In this document: positions 1 through 7,460 of the stretch, one piece after another
Numbering within the stretch: position 1 is the stretch's first letter
Layout of the letters: every line of letters begins with the position of its first letter
Source of the DNA: CAZQSS01 sp964596405
Lineage (GTDB): Bacteria > Patescibacteriota > Patescibacteriia > Magasanikbacterales > UBA10003
Assembly: GCA_964596405.1 (NCBI GenBank)
Contig: CAZQSS010000006.1
Span: 1 to 33,883, forward strand
Length of the DNA: 33,883 bases
Reading direction: 5' to 3'
Program-made: the position numbers and the translations under genes
The notes under the pieces: generated by a model
Database searches by the model: none
Told to the model about the DNA's origin: nothing
Seen by the model: the letters and a program-made list of their open reading frames with translations, nothing else

Positions 1-432
1 ATTATATTTTTCAGCGAAGCCGGCGGGCACTTCCAAAACTCCACCCGCGTCCTCCCGTGGCAGATAAACCGGCGGATTATTGTCGTCCGGAGCGGCCGGC
101 GGCGCCTCAGGCATAATATCCACCACCAGGCCACCCTTAATCCAAATAATATCAATCGGGAAATTCATATCTTTCATCCAAATGGCGTGTCGCTTAGTTT
201 CAGAAAAAACAAAAAGCATGCCCCGGTTTTCTTTCAAATTGTCGCGCCCGCTCAAGCCCTTCTTCCAGGCCAGGGGCGTTTGAGCCAGCTCCACTTTCAA
301 GGTTTGCCCGGCGATTTTAATCATGGCCGTGGGCAAAAAATACTCGCGCGTTTTTAAATAACCAACGCCCAAAACAAAAATCACCAACACAAATATGCCG
401 ATAATTTGTTTGATTGAAAACGGTTTGATCAT
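1..432 (-). CDS. DUF192 family membrane-anchored protein (3' end cut by window edge)
   Basis: Translated by hand from the ATG at 432; the frame stays open to base 1, so the C-terminus lies outside the window. An N-terminal membrane segment (about residues 8-24) is followed by a DUF192 (PF02643) domain: GLSGRDNL near residue 66, GMLFVF, then WMKDMNFPIDIIWI. This is the conserved core of the family, small extracytoplasmic proteins of unknown biochemical role. Its start codon overlaps the stop of the upstream transferase gene (ATGA at 429-432), so the two are probably translationally coupled. Family membership is clear; the function is unknown. Confidence 0.85.
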   Translation of the reverse strand, partial: MIKPFSIKQIIGIFVLVIFVLGVGYLKTREYFLPTAMIKIAGQTLKVELAQTPLAWKKGLSGRDNLKENRGMLFVFSETKRHAIWMKDMNFPIDIIWIKGGLVVDIMPEAPPAAPDDNNPPVYLPREDAGGVLEVPAGFAEKYN

Positions 433-1478
433 ATCGGTTTTTTGCGATTAAAAAAAGCGATGATAACAGTCGCCAGCAAAAATAAAGAAATCAGAGCAAC
501 CAATTTTTGTTTGCTCTGTAAAAATAAAGTTAAGATGCCAAAGATGACGGCCAACGAATAATAAAACAAAACCGCCTGCCGCTGACTTAAGCCGGCTCCG
601 AGCAAACGATAATGCAAGTGGCTGGCATCGCCCACTACCGGCGAGCGTTTGGAGAGCGCGCGACGAATAATGGTGGCCAACACATCTATGGCCGGCAAAC
701 CCATAACCAAAAGCGTGGTGGCGATTTTACCGCCGGCGGCAATGGCTAAAAAACCCAAAACAAAGCCGGTCAGCAAACTGCCGCCTTCGCCCAAAAAGAG
801 CTTGGCCGGATAAAAATTCAAAACCAAAAAACCCAGATTGGCGGCGGCAAAGATCAGGGCAACCATGGCCACATCCGGCTGATAAAATTTCTCGGTGCTG
901 GAGAGAAAATAAATCATCAACCCGCCAATGGCAGTGAGGCCGGAAACCAAACCATCTAGCCCATCCAAAATTTTCGTGGTATAAGTAATGCCCAAAAGCC
1001 AAACAAAAACCAGCGCGTCAACCGCCAAAAGCCGCCCGCCCACGCGCCAAAAATCCAAACTGACGACGCCGCCAAAAGGATTAGTAATTTCTTTGAGATT
1101 AATGCCGCCCAAAAGCGCACAGAGCACGGCAACCACCGGAAAAATAATCTGCTGCCAAGGCTTAAGATTATATTTATCATCCAGATAACCGCCGATCATC
1201 AAAACCGCCGAGCCGATAAACAGCGCCAAAAGCTGACGCGGTAAAAGATGAATAAATAATTGCGGTTCGCGCCACCAAACCAAAGCCACGGCCAAAAAAA
1301 ATCCCAAAAAAATCGCCAAGCCGCCCAAAAGCGGCACGGGCGCGCGATGAATCTTGCGCGAGGCCAAATCAGCTGGCGGATTATCCACAATGCCAAAATG
1401 ACCGGCAATTTTCTTAATGGCCAGGGAAAAAATACCGGTGGCTACCACCACCGCGATAAATAAAAAAAGATGATTCAT
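429..1478 (-). CDS. WecA/TagO/MraY-like undecaprenyl-phosphate sugar-1-phosphate transferase
   Basis: A polytopic membrane protein of 349 aa in the glycosyltransferase family 4 (PNPT) group, which moves a UDP-HexNAc phosphate onto undecaprenyl phosphate at the inner face of the membrane. Visible family motifs are RKIHRAPVPLLGG (about 41-53), the Asp pair in GGYLDDKYNL (D100, D101), the catalytic-loop motif KILDGLDGL (D172, D175), FLGEGGS (229-234) and the HLHYRL motif (H287, H289). The usual FLGDxGS carries Glu in place of Asp here. The sequence is closer to WecA/TagO than to MraY, so a role in a surface polymer is more likely than in lipid I synthesis, but the substrate cannot be read from sequence. 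A promoter lies directly upstream and the DUF192 gene overlaps its stop. Confidence 0.88.
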   Translation of the reverse strand: MNHLFLFIAVVVATGIFSLAIKKIAGHFGIVDNPPADLASRKIHRAPVPLLGGLAIFLGFFLAVALVWWREPQLFIHLLPRQLLALFIGSAVLMIGGYLDDKYNLKPWQQIIFPVVAVLCALLGGINLKEITNPFGGVVSLDFWRVGGRLLAVDALVFVWLLGITYTTKILDGLDGLVSGLTAIGGLMIYFLSSTEKFYQPDVAMVALIFAAANLGFLVLNFYPAKLFLGEGGSLLTGFVLGFLAIAAGGKIATTLLVMGLPAIDVLATIIRRALSKRSPVVGDASHLHYRLLGAGLSQRQAVLFYYSLAVIFGILTLFLQSKQKLVALISLFLLATVIIAFFNRKKPI

Positions 1479-1485
1479 TGTCTTA

Positions 1486-1514
1486 ATTCTAACACAAAAC
1501 CTAAGCCTTGTCAG
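1486..1514 (-). promoter_or_regulatory. Promoter of the WecA-like gene, probably leaderless
   Basis: On the - strand, CTGACA (1509-1514) and TAGAAT (1486-1491) are 17 bp apart. The ATG at 1478 begins only seven bases after the -10 box, so the transcript should start at or next to the start codon. No Shine-Dalgarno site is visible. Confidence 0.6.
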
Positions 1515-1552
1515 GTTGACACCACCATGATAAGATATCTTTATAAATCATT

Positions 1553-1558
1553 TATAAT
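1553..1558 (+). promoter_or_regulatory. -10 box upstream of the cupin gene
   Basis: A perfect TATAAT ends 11 bases before the cupin ATG at 1570. No convincing -35 lies at 16-18 bp; a TTGACA at 1516-1521 is too far away. No Shine-Dalgarno site is visible, so a leaderless or near-leaderless transcript is likely. Confidence 0.4.
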
Positions 1559-1569
1559 TTCAGCCCCAT

Positions 1570-1968
1570 ATGAAAGGATTCCACGCGAATATTGAAAAAG
1601 ACGCTTTAGAAAACGAGAACTTCCGTAAGGTGCTCTACACCGGCAAACACAGTCAATTGGTGCTGATGTGTCTGCAACCAAAAGAAGAAATCGGCCTGGA
1701 AGTTCATGAAGAAAATGACCAATTCTTTCGTTTTGAAGGTGGCCGGGGCGAATGCGTAATAGACGGCAACGAATATGAAGTTGGCGACGGCTCGGTGATA
1801 ATCGTGCCGGCCGGAGCCAAACACAACGTCATCAATACTTCCGAAACTGCAGAATTAAAACTCTACACCATCTATTCTCCGGCCCACCACAAAGACGGCA
1901 TTGTCCGCGCCACCAAAAAAGAAGCCGAAGCCAATGAAGCGGAATTTGATGGTGTTACAACGGAATAA
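1570..1968 (+). CDS. Small cupin-domain protein
   Basis: A single-domain cupin (cupin_2 type) of 132 aa. Cupin motif 1 is seen around GLEVHEENDQFFRFEGG (about 43-59), and motif 2 in the GDGSVIIVPAGAKHNVIN stretch (about 72-89), which supplies the PxGxxH signature. Motif 1 has one His followed by acidic and Gln residues, not the standard HxH, so the metal site may differ from the textbook one. Such small cupins are often sugar-modifying or metal-binding proteins; no substrate can be assigned. The gene is monocistronic, divergent from the transferase gene and closed by a strong hairpin terminator. Confidence 0.85.
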   Translation: MKGFHANIEKDALENENFRKVLYTGKHSQLVLMCLQPKEEIGLEVHEENDQFFRFEGGRGECVIDGNEYEVGDGSVIIVPAGAKHNVINTSETAELKLYTIYSPAHHKDGIVRATKKEAEANEAEFDGVTTE

Positions 1969-1983
1969 GGATATCTCTATTAT

Positions 1984-2016
1984 AAAAGCCCGGCTTGATT
2001 CAAGTCGGGCTTTTTT
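1984..2016. terminator. Intrinsic terminator after the cupin gene (bidirectional)
   Basis: A 10-bp stem (1988-1997 with 2001-2010, one G-T pair) and a 3-nt loop are followed by six T on the + strand and preceded by a short A-run. It can also serve the 627-aa gene that ends at 2089 on the other strand. Confidence 0.9.
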
Positions 2017-2088
2017 GTTGATAGACTCTATTAAATAATTTTACTTTTAGCAAAATTGTCGCCCTGCGGCATTCAAAATTTCAAAGTG

Positions 2089-3972
2089 TTACTTGCGGAG
2101 ACGAAACACGAAAGTGCTGACAGAATTCCAACGAGCGCCAGGTTCCGCCCAGCTGCCGTCCAGCCACAGCCCGTCCCCACCGCGCGACAGCACGAAGACG
2201 TCCGGGCGGCCGCCAGAGCCGGTAATCTGTTTCATACCAATATACAGATATTCGTTCAGCGGCTGATCGGTATACTGCAGACGATATTGCGGGCCGACTT
2301 CGGCCGGGCAGAGTTCCAAACCCAGTTCTTGAATCTTTTTATAGATTTGATCGGTGGTGGGGTGGTTTAAACCCAAATCGCCCACTTTTAATCTAATTAA
2401 GTCGGCCAATTCCATCTTTTTGGTTGTAACAAAATCTTTACTTTCCATCATCGACTTGGCGTAACTGCCGACCTGAAAATTCCCGGCTTTCAGTTCTTTT
2501 TCCAACTCTGCTTTGGTTTTACCGCCAATCTCAATAGTGTTCTTGACGATTTTACCTTCAGGGAACGAGGTATAAAGATGTTCCAAGTGTTTGAGGGTTT
2601 GAAAGATGTTGGCGAATAGCGGGCCAACGTAGGCTTTGGTTTTATCGTTGATGTCTTTCTGGTTCCAGGCTATTTGGTTTGGTTCACATTCAAACACAAT
2701 CGGGGCATCGGTTTTAGGGTCGCGCTGGTCGCGGAGTTCTTTTATGCGCGGGTCATCGTCGTAGCCAAAACCTTTAATTTTAGAATTGATTTCGTAGAGG
2801 AAAAGCAGATCGTCTTTAGTCAACGGTTGGCCGACCCGGGTTTTGTTTTCTAGAGTGGTGAGAAGCTTCATATCCCCGGCTTCCTTTTCATACTGCTCGC
2901 CATCGGGAAATTCTTGCATTTTCTTTTTAACTACATCAGTAATGTAAGGGTCTAGGTTTTGATCGGAAGCAATGCCCCGAACTTCGGCAATACTGTTTTC
3001 TTGCATGCGAATAGCGGCACGAGGGATAATTGGCTTGCCAGCTTGATTGAAAGAATAGTAGACATAAAAGTCTCCACCCTGAAGTTGGGTGTGAGCCGTA
3101 TCAAAATCAGCCGTGCACCACTCCAGCGGATGACCTTCCAGCGATTTAACCAACGGCTTGGCATCTGAACCGCGGTTATATTTTACCCATTCCCCCCGCA
3201 CCTCTTGCAGGCCTTCGGTGGAATATTCCGGCATTTCAATGAGAAACTGGGCATATATCTTGGAAAAGTTTTCCGTGGAAAGAAGATTTTGAAATTCTTG
3301 GTCGTTCAGCTTAACGCTTTCATTTTTTATCGGCTTTTGTTCTTTTTTCGGTTTAGCTTTTTCTTCCAGTTTGGATTTTAACACACCAATAGTCAAGGCC
3401 AGCGCGCGCGGATTAAGCGTGGGGAACGAGGCAACCGTGTCTTTAACTCTTTTTTGAAAATGAGCCGACTCTTTTCCTTGTTCGTCCTCCTCTTTTTGAA
3501 GTTTACCCATCTCCAGCACGGAACGAAGCGCCCAATACTTGGCCCAGTCAGGATATTGAGCGTCTTCCGATGAAAGATAGTCAACCCACTTATCCAAGCT
3601 CTGTTTTTGGTTGTTGATAATTTGAGTTGTTTTTTGTTCTTTAAATTCCTCTGTAATCTCAACATCGCCGTAGCCAAGCTCACGCGCGATACGCTGTTCC
3701 AAAAGAAAAGCCGACTCCGGAACATCCCCTGGCTTAACGACATTTTTAATATACAGCGCGCGTTTAAAAGCGTCTAAACCGTGTTCACGGTCAGTCGGGT
3801 CAGTACGGTCGGTAACCTCCTTAAAGCGATCCAGGAAGTTCTGGATACGGTCGGCCGGGTTTTGCGGTACTTTTTCCTTAGTCCGCACTTCGGTGCGCTT
3901 AACCGCTGATTCCACTTCCGGCGAAGCGTGGAGGTTGAATTTTTGTTTAAGAAAGTTTAAGCCTTCTTTCAT
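2089..3972 (-). CDS. Large conserved protein of unknown function, CPR type
   Basis: A soluble-looking protein of 627 aa with no signal peptide or membrane segment. The first ~230 residues are charged and helical. The middle holds a compact motif, EGHPLEWCTADFDTAH, then GGDFYVYYSF and PRAAIRM...EVRGIA..QNLDP, which faintly recalls the WC-containing core of PcfJ-like proteins. The last ~95 residues form a separate module beginning near ELCPAEVGPQYRLQY and ending FVFRLRK; from memory this tail occurs on several otherwise different proteins of Parcubacteria. No catalytic motif is recognised. The gene stands alone between two terminators. Start taken at the first ATG; no clear Shine-Dalgarno site. 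Confidence 0.8.
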   Translation of the reverse strand: MKEGLNFLKQKFNLHASPEVESAVKRTEVRTKEKVPQNPADRIQNFLDRFKEVTDRTDPTDREHGLDAFKRALYIKNVVKPGDVPESAFLLEQRIARELGYGDVEITEEFKEQKTTQIINNQKQSLDKWVDYLSSEDAQYPDWAKYWALRSVLEMGKLQKEEDEQGKESAHFQKRVKDTVASFPTLNPRALALTIGVLKSKLEEKAKPKKEQKPIKNESVKLNDQEFQNLLSTENFSKIYAQFLIEMPEYSTEGLQEVRGEWVKYNRGSDAKPLVKSLEGHPLEWCTADFDTAHTQLQGGDFYVYYSFNQAGKPIIPRAAIRMQENSIAEVRGIASDQNLDPYITDVVKKKMQEFPDGEQYEKEAGDMKLLTTLENKTRVGQPLTKDDLLFLYEINSKIKGFGYDDDPRIKELRDQRDPKTDAPIVFECEPNQIAWNQKDINDKTKAYVGPLFANIFQTLKHLEHLYTSFPEGKIVKNTIEIGGKTKAELEKELKAGNFQVGSYAKSMMESKDFVTTKKMELADLIRLKVGDLGLNHPTTDQIYKKIQELGLELCPAEVGPQYRLQYTDQPLNEYLYIGMKQITGSGGRPDVFVLSRGGDGLWLDGSWAEPGARWNSVSTFVFRLRK

Positions 3973-4064
3973 ATTTTATGCCGTCTTAATATCATAACTG
4001 TAGCATAAAGAATAAATTTATTCAAGTTTAAAAAACCACCCCCGCAGTGATAACGGGGTAAACC

Positions 4065-4092
4065 AAAAACGGTCGCCTCAGGTGACCGTTTT
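4065..4092 (-). terminator. Terminator of the mraZ-rsmH-ftsL cluster
   Basis: A stem AACGGTC/GACCGTT with a second inner pairing encloses a short loop, and the - strand continues into five T (A-run at 4065-4069). It lies directly after the ftsL-like stop. A weaker CCCCG/CGGGG hairpin sits just beyond, near 4040-4058. Confidence 0.8.
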
Positions 4093-4115
4093 AACATCCT
4101 TGCTACTGTGAAAAA

Positions 4116-4445
4116 TTATTTAATAGCGACATCGGAACCGGCCGGCCGCAAATATTCTACTTGACCGGATTCAACCATGTTTAATTGTTTAATCTTTTCC
4201 TGAATATTTTGCCAAGATTGGGCGGTGGCCGCCTGTAACTCCAATTTATGATTACTCTCTTTCAGGATATCAATGCCGGTTTGCAGTTCCCTAATTTTAA
4301 AACCGCGCGTGGAAACCGAATTGACCTGCCAAAAATACGCTAAACCAAACACTAGGCAACAGACAACCAACGCCACCCGGTAATGTTCTAGGCCGTCAAA
4401 AAGGCGGTCAATGGTAGTGAGCGGTTTAAAATTGGAATAATACAT
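4116..4445 (-). CDS. FtsL/DivIC-like cell-division protein
   Basis: A bitopic protein of 109 aa: short cytoplasmic N-terminus, one membrane segment at about residues 25-43, then a coiled coil (about 50-92) ending in NMVESGQVEYL. This layout matches FtsL/DivIC septum proteins, which form a complex with FtsB and FtsQ to activate septal wall synthesis. Sequence similarity in this family is low, so the call rests on topology plus position directly behind rsmH, where ftsL sits in most dcw clusters. The gap to rsmH is one base. The cluster ends here with a terminator; no ftsI or mur genes follow, so the cluster is reduced. Confidence 0.75.
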   Translation of the reverse strand: MYYSNFKPLTTIDRLFDGLEHYRVALVVCCLVFGLAYFWQVNSVSTRGFKIRELQTGIDILKESNHKLELQAATAQSWQNIQEKIKQLNMVESGQVEYLRPAGSDVAIK

Positions 4446-4446
4446 A

Positions 4447-5343
4447 TCACAGTTTCTCTATTACCCGCAACTTGGCGCTTCTGACCCGCGGATTTATTTC
4501 CAATTCTTCCGGATCAGCGACTACGGGTTTTTTAGTAATTAATTTGATTTTATCTTGTTGATTCACGTTTTGAAAAAATTGCTTAACGATTCTGTCTTCC
4601 AACGAATGAAACGTGATGATGGCCAGCCGCCCGCCCTTTTCCAGCAATTCTATTGCTTGCGGCAAAACTTTTTTTAGATTATTCAGCTCGTCATTAACGG
4701 CGATTCTCAACGCTTGAAATGTTTGAGTGGCCGGACTGATTCTGAAATTTTTATTCTTTTGAATTTGATCAACTACCTCTACCAACTGCAAGGTGGTTTT
4801 AAACGGCTGCTTTTTTCTATACTTGATAATCGCTCTGGCAATTTCTTTCCATCGTTTTTCTTCACCATATTCTCTCAAAACTCTCCCGACATCCTCTTCC
4901 GGCCAATCATTCAAAATCTCGCTGGCTGTCAAATTTTGAGATTTGAGATTTGAGATTTGAGATATCTGAAGTCTCATATCCAACGGTTCGTCGCGGAGAA
5001 AGCTGAATCCCCGGCCCGAATTTTCAAACTGGCTCATGGACCAGCCCAAATCCATTAAAATCGCTTTGACTGAATCAAATTTTTGTTGGGCGGCAATCTC
5101 TTTTAAATGAACAAAGTTGCTGTTGACGAAAACCGTGTTGGCAAATTCTTTGAGATTAACGCGGGCGCGGGCGATATTTTCTTTATCCGCGTCCAAGGCC
5201 AATAATTTTCCTTTTGAGCCAATCGCTTTTAACATTTCACGAGCGTGGCCACCTTCCCCCACCGTGCAATCAATCGCCTGATAGCCGGAATCAAGAGCGA
5301 GAAGGTGTGTTGTCTGCCGCAACAAGACAGGTGAATGAGGCAT
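4447..5343 (-). CDS. rsmH: 16S rRNA (cytosine(1402)-N4)-methyltransferase RsmH
   Basis: RsmH (MraW) of 298 aa, an S-adenosylmethionine enzyme that methylates N4 of C1402 in the 16S P site. The start MPHSPVLL, the SAM-binding DCTVGEGGHAREML (about 25-38), the MDLGWSMSQFENSGRGFSF block (about 97-115), FQALRIAVNDEL and the GGRLAIITFHSLEDRIVKQF motif are all present. It starts three bases after the mraZ stop, as in the classic mraZ-mraW pair. Around residues 130-140 the peptide QISNLKSQNL is encoded by a tandem GAGATTT repeat (4930-4968) inserted in frame; it is absent from typical RsmH and probably sits in a surface loop. Confidence 0.97.
   Translation of the reverse strand: MPHSPVLLRQTTHLLALDSGYQAIDCTVGEGGHAREMLKAIGSKGKLLALDADKENIARARVNLKEFANTVFVNSNFVHLKEIAAQQKFDSVKAILMDLGWSMSQFENSGRGFSFLRDEPLDMRLQISQISNLKSQNLTASEILNDWPEEDVGRVLREYGEEKRWKEIARAIIKYRKKQPFKTTLQLVEVVDQIQKNKNFRISPATQTFQALRIAVNDELNNLKKVLPQAIELLEKGGRLAIITFHSLEDRIVKQFFQNVNQQDKIKLITKKPVVADPEELEINPRVRSAKLRVIEKL
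4930..4968. repeat. Tandem GAGATTT repeat inside rsmH
   Basis: Four or so direct GAGATTT units lie in the rsmH reading frame. Read on the coding strand they give the ISNLKSQ-type peptide that recurs in other proteins of this window. Confidence 0.75.
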
Positions 5344-5346
5344 ATT

Positions 5347-5784
5347 TTAAATACCTAATTGACCCATCTTCTCGGCTATCTCCTCGCTCTGGCGTGACGC
5401 GTTCTCTTTAAATGAAATCCAAGAATTTTTATCCCAGATTTCTAACCGGTTATATAAACCGGCGATTACCACGTCGCGCGCTAACCCGGCATTTTTTACC
5501 AAGTAATCGGGCAGCACCATGCGCCCTTGCTTATCAAATGTTACATCCATGGCGCCGGAAAACATTCGACGAGCAAAAGCGCGAGTGTTGGATTGGCTGG
5601 AAGGAGCGCTCGCGATTTTTTGAGCCAACTTGGCCCACTCTTCTTTGGTAAAAAGAAACAAACATTTTTCTGAACCAAACGGCAGTGAGATGACCGCGCC
5701 TTTTTTAAACACAACGCGAAATTTGGCCGGTATGGCCAGCCTCGATTTTTCATCCAGAGTATGTTGATACTCACCGATAAACAT
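5347..5784 (-). CDS. mraZ: Transcriptional regulator MraZ
   Basis: MraZ of 145 aa, the usual family length, with two AbrB-like half domains each carrying the DxxxR signature: DEKSRLAIP (about 11-19) and DKQGRMVLP (about 91-99). MraZ forms ring oligomers that bind TGGGN repeats upstream of its own gene and represses the division cluster. Exactly such repeats lie upstream here (5810-5834). It is the first gene of the mraZ-rsmH-ftsL-like operon. No Shine-Dalgarno site is seen before the ATG. Confidence 0.96.
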   Translation of the reverse strand: MFIGEYQHTLDEKSRLAIPAKFRVVFKKGAVISLPFGSEKCLFLFTKEEWAKLAQKIASAPSSQSNTRAFARRMFSGAMDVTFDKQGRMVLPDYLVKNAGLARDVVIAGLYNRLEIWDKNSWISFKENASRQSEEIAEKMGQLGI

Positions 5785-5809
5785 ATTGAGATTAATTAAG
5801 GCTGAAAAT

Positions 5810-5834
5810 CCCCACTTTCCCCCACTTCACCCCA
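5810..5834 (-). promoter_or_regulatory. MraZ operator: three TGGGG boxes at 10-bp spacing
   Basis: On the - strand three TGGGG boxes occupy 5830-5834, 5820-5824 and 5810-5814, each separated by exactly five bases. They lie just downstream of the -10 box, across the likely transcription start. This matches the known MraZ recognition pattern of TGGGN repeats with 5-nt spacers and predicts autorepression. Confidence 0.92.
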
Positions 5835-5844
5835 CCATACTCAT

Positions 5845-5873
5845 ATTATAACCCACCGGTATGGGACGGTCAA
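5845..5873 (-). promoter_or_regulatory. Promoter of the mraZ operon
   Basis: TTGACC (5868-5873) and a perfect TATAAT (5845-5850) are 17 bp apart on the - strand. The MraZ boxes begin 10 bp downstream. Confidence 0.9.
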
Positions 5874-5925
5874 CCACTTTATACACAGGCAAAAAGATTA
5901 AAATTTAGCGTTAATCTAAACAAAA

Positions 5926-5957
5926 AACAAAAAAGAGCCGCGCGACGCGAAGCTCTT
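5926..5957 (-). terminator. Terminator of the beta-CASP RNase gene
   Basis: On the - strand an AAGAGC/GCTCTT stem with an inner CGC/GCG pairing is followed by six T. It lies about 40 bp after the stop at 5998. Confidence 0.8.
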
Positions 5958-5997
5958 CTACTAACTTAGCTTTATCGATTGTGGATAACTTCCTCTT

Positions 5998-7347
5998 TTA
6001 CAACTCTACCTCTAACCCCATATGCGTTGTCACCACCTTAACCTCCAATTCGCTTTTTAATCTTTTTTCCAAATCTTTCATTGAATTGCTTTCACCGTGA
6101 ACCAAATAAATCTTCTTGGGTAAAACTTTGGCGCTCTTCACCCACTCTACTAATTTATTCTGATCGGCATGCGCGCTATAAGAACCGATGGCGTCAATCT
6201 TGGCCTTTACTTCAATTTCTTGCCCGTAAATTCTGACGTTCTTTTCCCGATTGTAAAGATGGCGGCCCAGCGTGCCTTCGGCCTGGAAAGAAATAATCAG
6301 CAAGGTGGAACGCGGGTCGGGCAGATAACGCAACAAGTGATGTAAAATCCGACCGCCGTTCATCATGCCGGAGCCGGCAATAATTATTTTTGGCAACGCC
6401 ACATCGTTAATCGCCTTGGAATCATCAACCGAATTGGTAATTTTCAATCCGGCAAATTTGAAAAAATCATCACCCCGGCCAATTAAGTACTGAGCCGCTT
6501 CATCAAAATATTGCGGATAATTTTTATAAACATCGGTGGCGGCCGAGGCCATGGGGCTATCTAAAAAAATCGGCACCGGCGGAATCAATTTATTTTCCAC
6601 CAAACTATCCAATTCATATAATAACTCCTGGGTGCGTTCTAAGGAAAAAGCCGGAATCATTAATACTCCCCTGTTTTTAATGGTTTGAATAATAATCTCC
6701 TGCAAAAGATAAACGCGATTCTGCGGATCTTCATGAATAATACTGCCGTAAGTTGACTCCATTACCAAATAATCCACCTCGCCCAAGGGTACTGTCTCCC
6801 GGACGATGGGCACGTGGCTGTTGCCAAGGTCGCCGGAAAAAACCACTGTCTGGCCTTCGGCGCTGAATTTTACAAAAGCCGAACCCAAAATATGGCCCGC
6901 ATCTTTAAAAACAACATTAACACCGTCGGCCAGATTGGTCGGGTGGTTATAATCGGTCGCGCGAAAACGCCGGATGGTTTCTGCCACGTCACTCTCATCA
7001 AAAAGCACCGGCACGCCGTTCTTTTTTTCGTTATAACGCATCACTTCCACCGCGTCCAAAAGCACGATGCGCGTTAAATCGGCCGTGGCCGGATTGGTGT
7101 AAATCGGGCCGATAAACCCGGCTTTGACCAGTTTGGGTAGCCGCCCGCAGTGATCCAAGTGGGCGTGCGTTAAAACCACCGCCTCAATGGTTGTCGGATC
7201 AAAAGGAAAAGCATTCCAATTGCGGTCTTCCGCGTAATGGCCGCCCTGGAACATGCCGCAGTCAATTAAAAATTTCTTACCCGCCGCCTCCAACAAATGG
7301 CAGGATCCGGTGACCTCCAAATTAGCGCCGCAAAAAGTTAACTTCAT
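5998..7347 (-). CDS. Metallo-beta-lactamase/beta-CASP ribonuclease
   Basis: A two-domain RNA-processing nuclease of 449 aa of the CPSF-73/YSH1-like group. The metallo-beta-lactamase part shows LTHAHLDHCG (HxHxDH, about 59-68), DAGHILGSA, FSGDLGN and an ESTYG motif; the beta-CASP part shows IPAFSLERTQELL and IFLDSPMA; the C-terminal GSYSAHADQ and YLVHGES are the last metal-binding and beta-CASP motifs. All residues for two zinc ions are present, so it should be an active endo- or exonuclease on RNA. It lacks the extended C-terminal domain of RNase J. The transcript seems leaderless: a TATAAT box ends eight bases before the ATG. It is divergent from the 202-aa gene. Confidence 0.93.
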   Translation of the reverse strand: MKLTFCGANLEVTGSCHLLEAAGKKFLIDCGMFQGGHYAEDRNWNAFPFDPTTIEAVVLTHAHLDHCGRLPKLVKAGFIGPIYTNPATADLTRIVLLDAVEVMRYNEKKNGVPVLFDESDVAETIRRFRATDYNHPTNLADGVNVVFKDAGHILGSAFVKFSAEGQTVVFSGDLGNSHVPIVRETVPLGEVDYLVMESTYGSIIHEDPQNRVYLLQEIIIQTIKNRGVLMIPAFSLERTQELLYELDSLVENKLIPPVPIFLDSPMASAATDVYKNYPQYFDEAAQYLIGRGDDFFKFAGLKITNSVDDSKAINDVALPKIIIAGSGMMNGGRILHHLLRYLPDPRSTLLIISFQAEGTLGRHLYNREKNVRIYGQEIEVKAKIDAIGSYSAHADQNKLVEWVKSAKVLPKKIYLVHGESNSMKDLEKRLKSELEVKVVTTHMGLEVEL

Positions 7348-7355
7348 ACATCCCC

Positions 7356-7383
7356 ATTATACCGCCCTTGACAAAATAAGCAA
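7356..7383 (-). promoter_or_regulatory. Promoter of the beta-CASP RNase gene, leaderless
   Basis: A perfect TATAAT (7356-7361, - strand) with a partial TTGCTT -35 (7378-7383) at 16 bp. The ATG at 7347 follows after eight bases and no Shine-Dalgarno site exists. It overlaps the divergent promoter at 7368-7396. Confidence 0.65.
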
Positions 7384-7396
7384 TCAATGCTAATTT
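7368..7396 (+). promoter_or_regulatory. Promoter of the 202-aa membrane protein gene
   Basis: TTGACA (7368-7373), a 17-bp spacer and TAATTT (7391-7396). It overlaps the divergent RNase promoter, so the two may compete. Confidence 0.7.
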
Positions 7397-7431
7397 GGAA
7401 ACAACAAATGAACCTTGAAAAACATCAAAAA

Positions 7432-7447
7432 GCCCCATAACCGGGGC
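7432..7447 (+). promoter_or_regulatory. Leader hairpin next to the Shine-Dalgarno site
   Basis: GCCCC (7432-7436) pairs with GGGGC (7443-7447) over a 6-nt loop, immediately before the GGAG at 7451. It has no T-tract, so a role in mRNA stability or translation is more likely than termination. Confidence 0.5.
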
Positions 7448-7460
7448 AAAGGAGCGCCAA

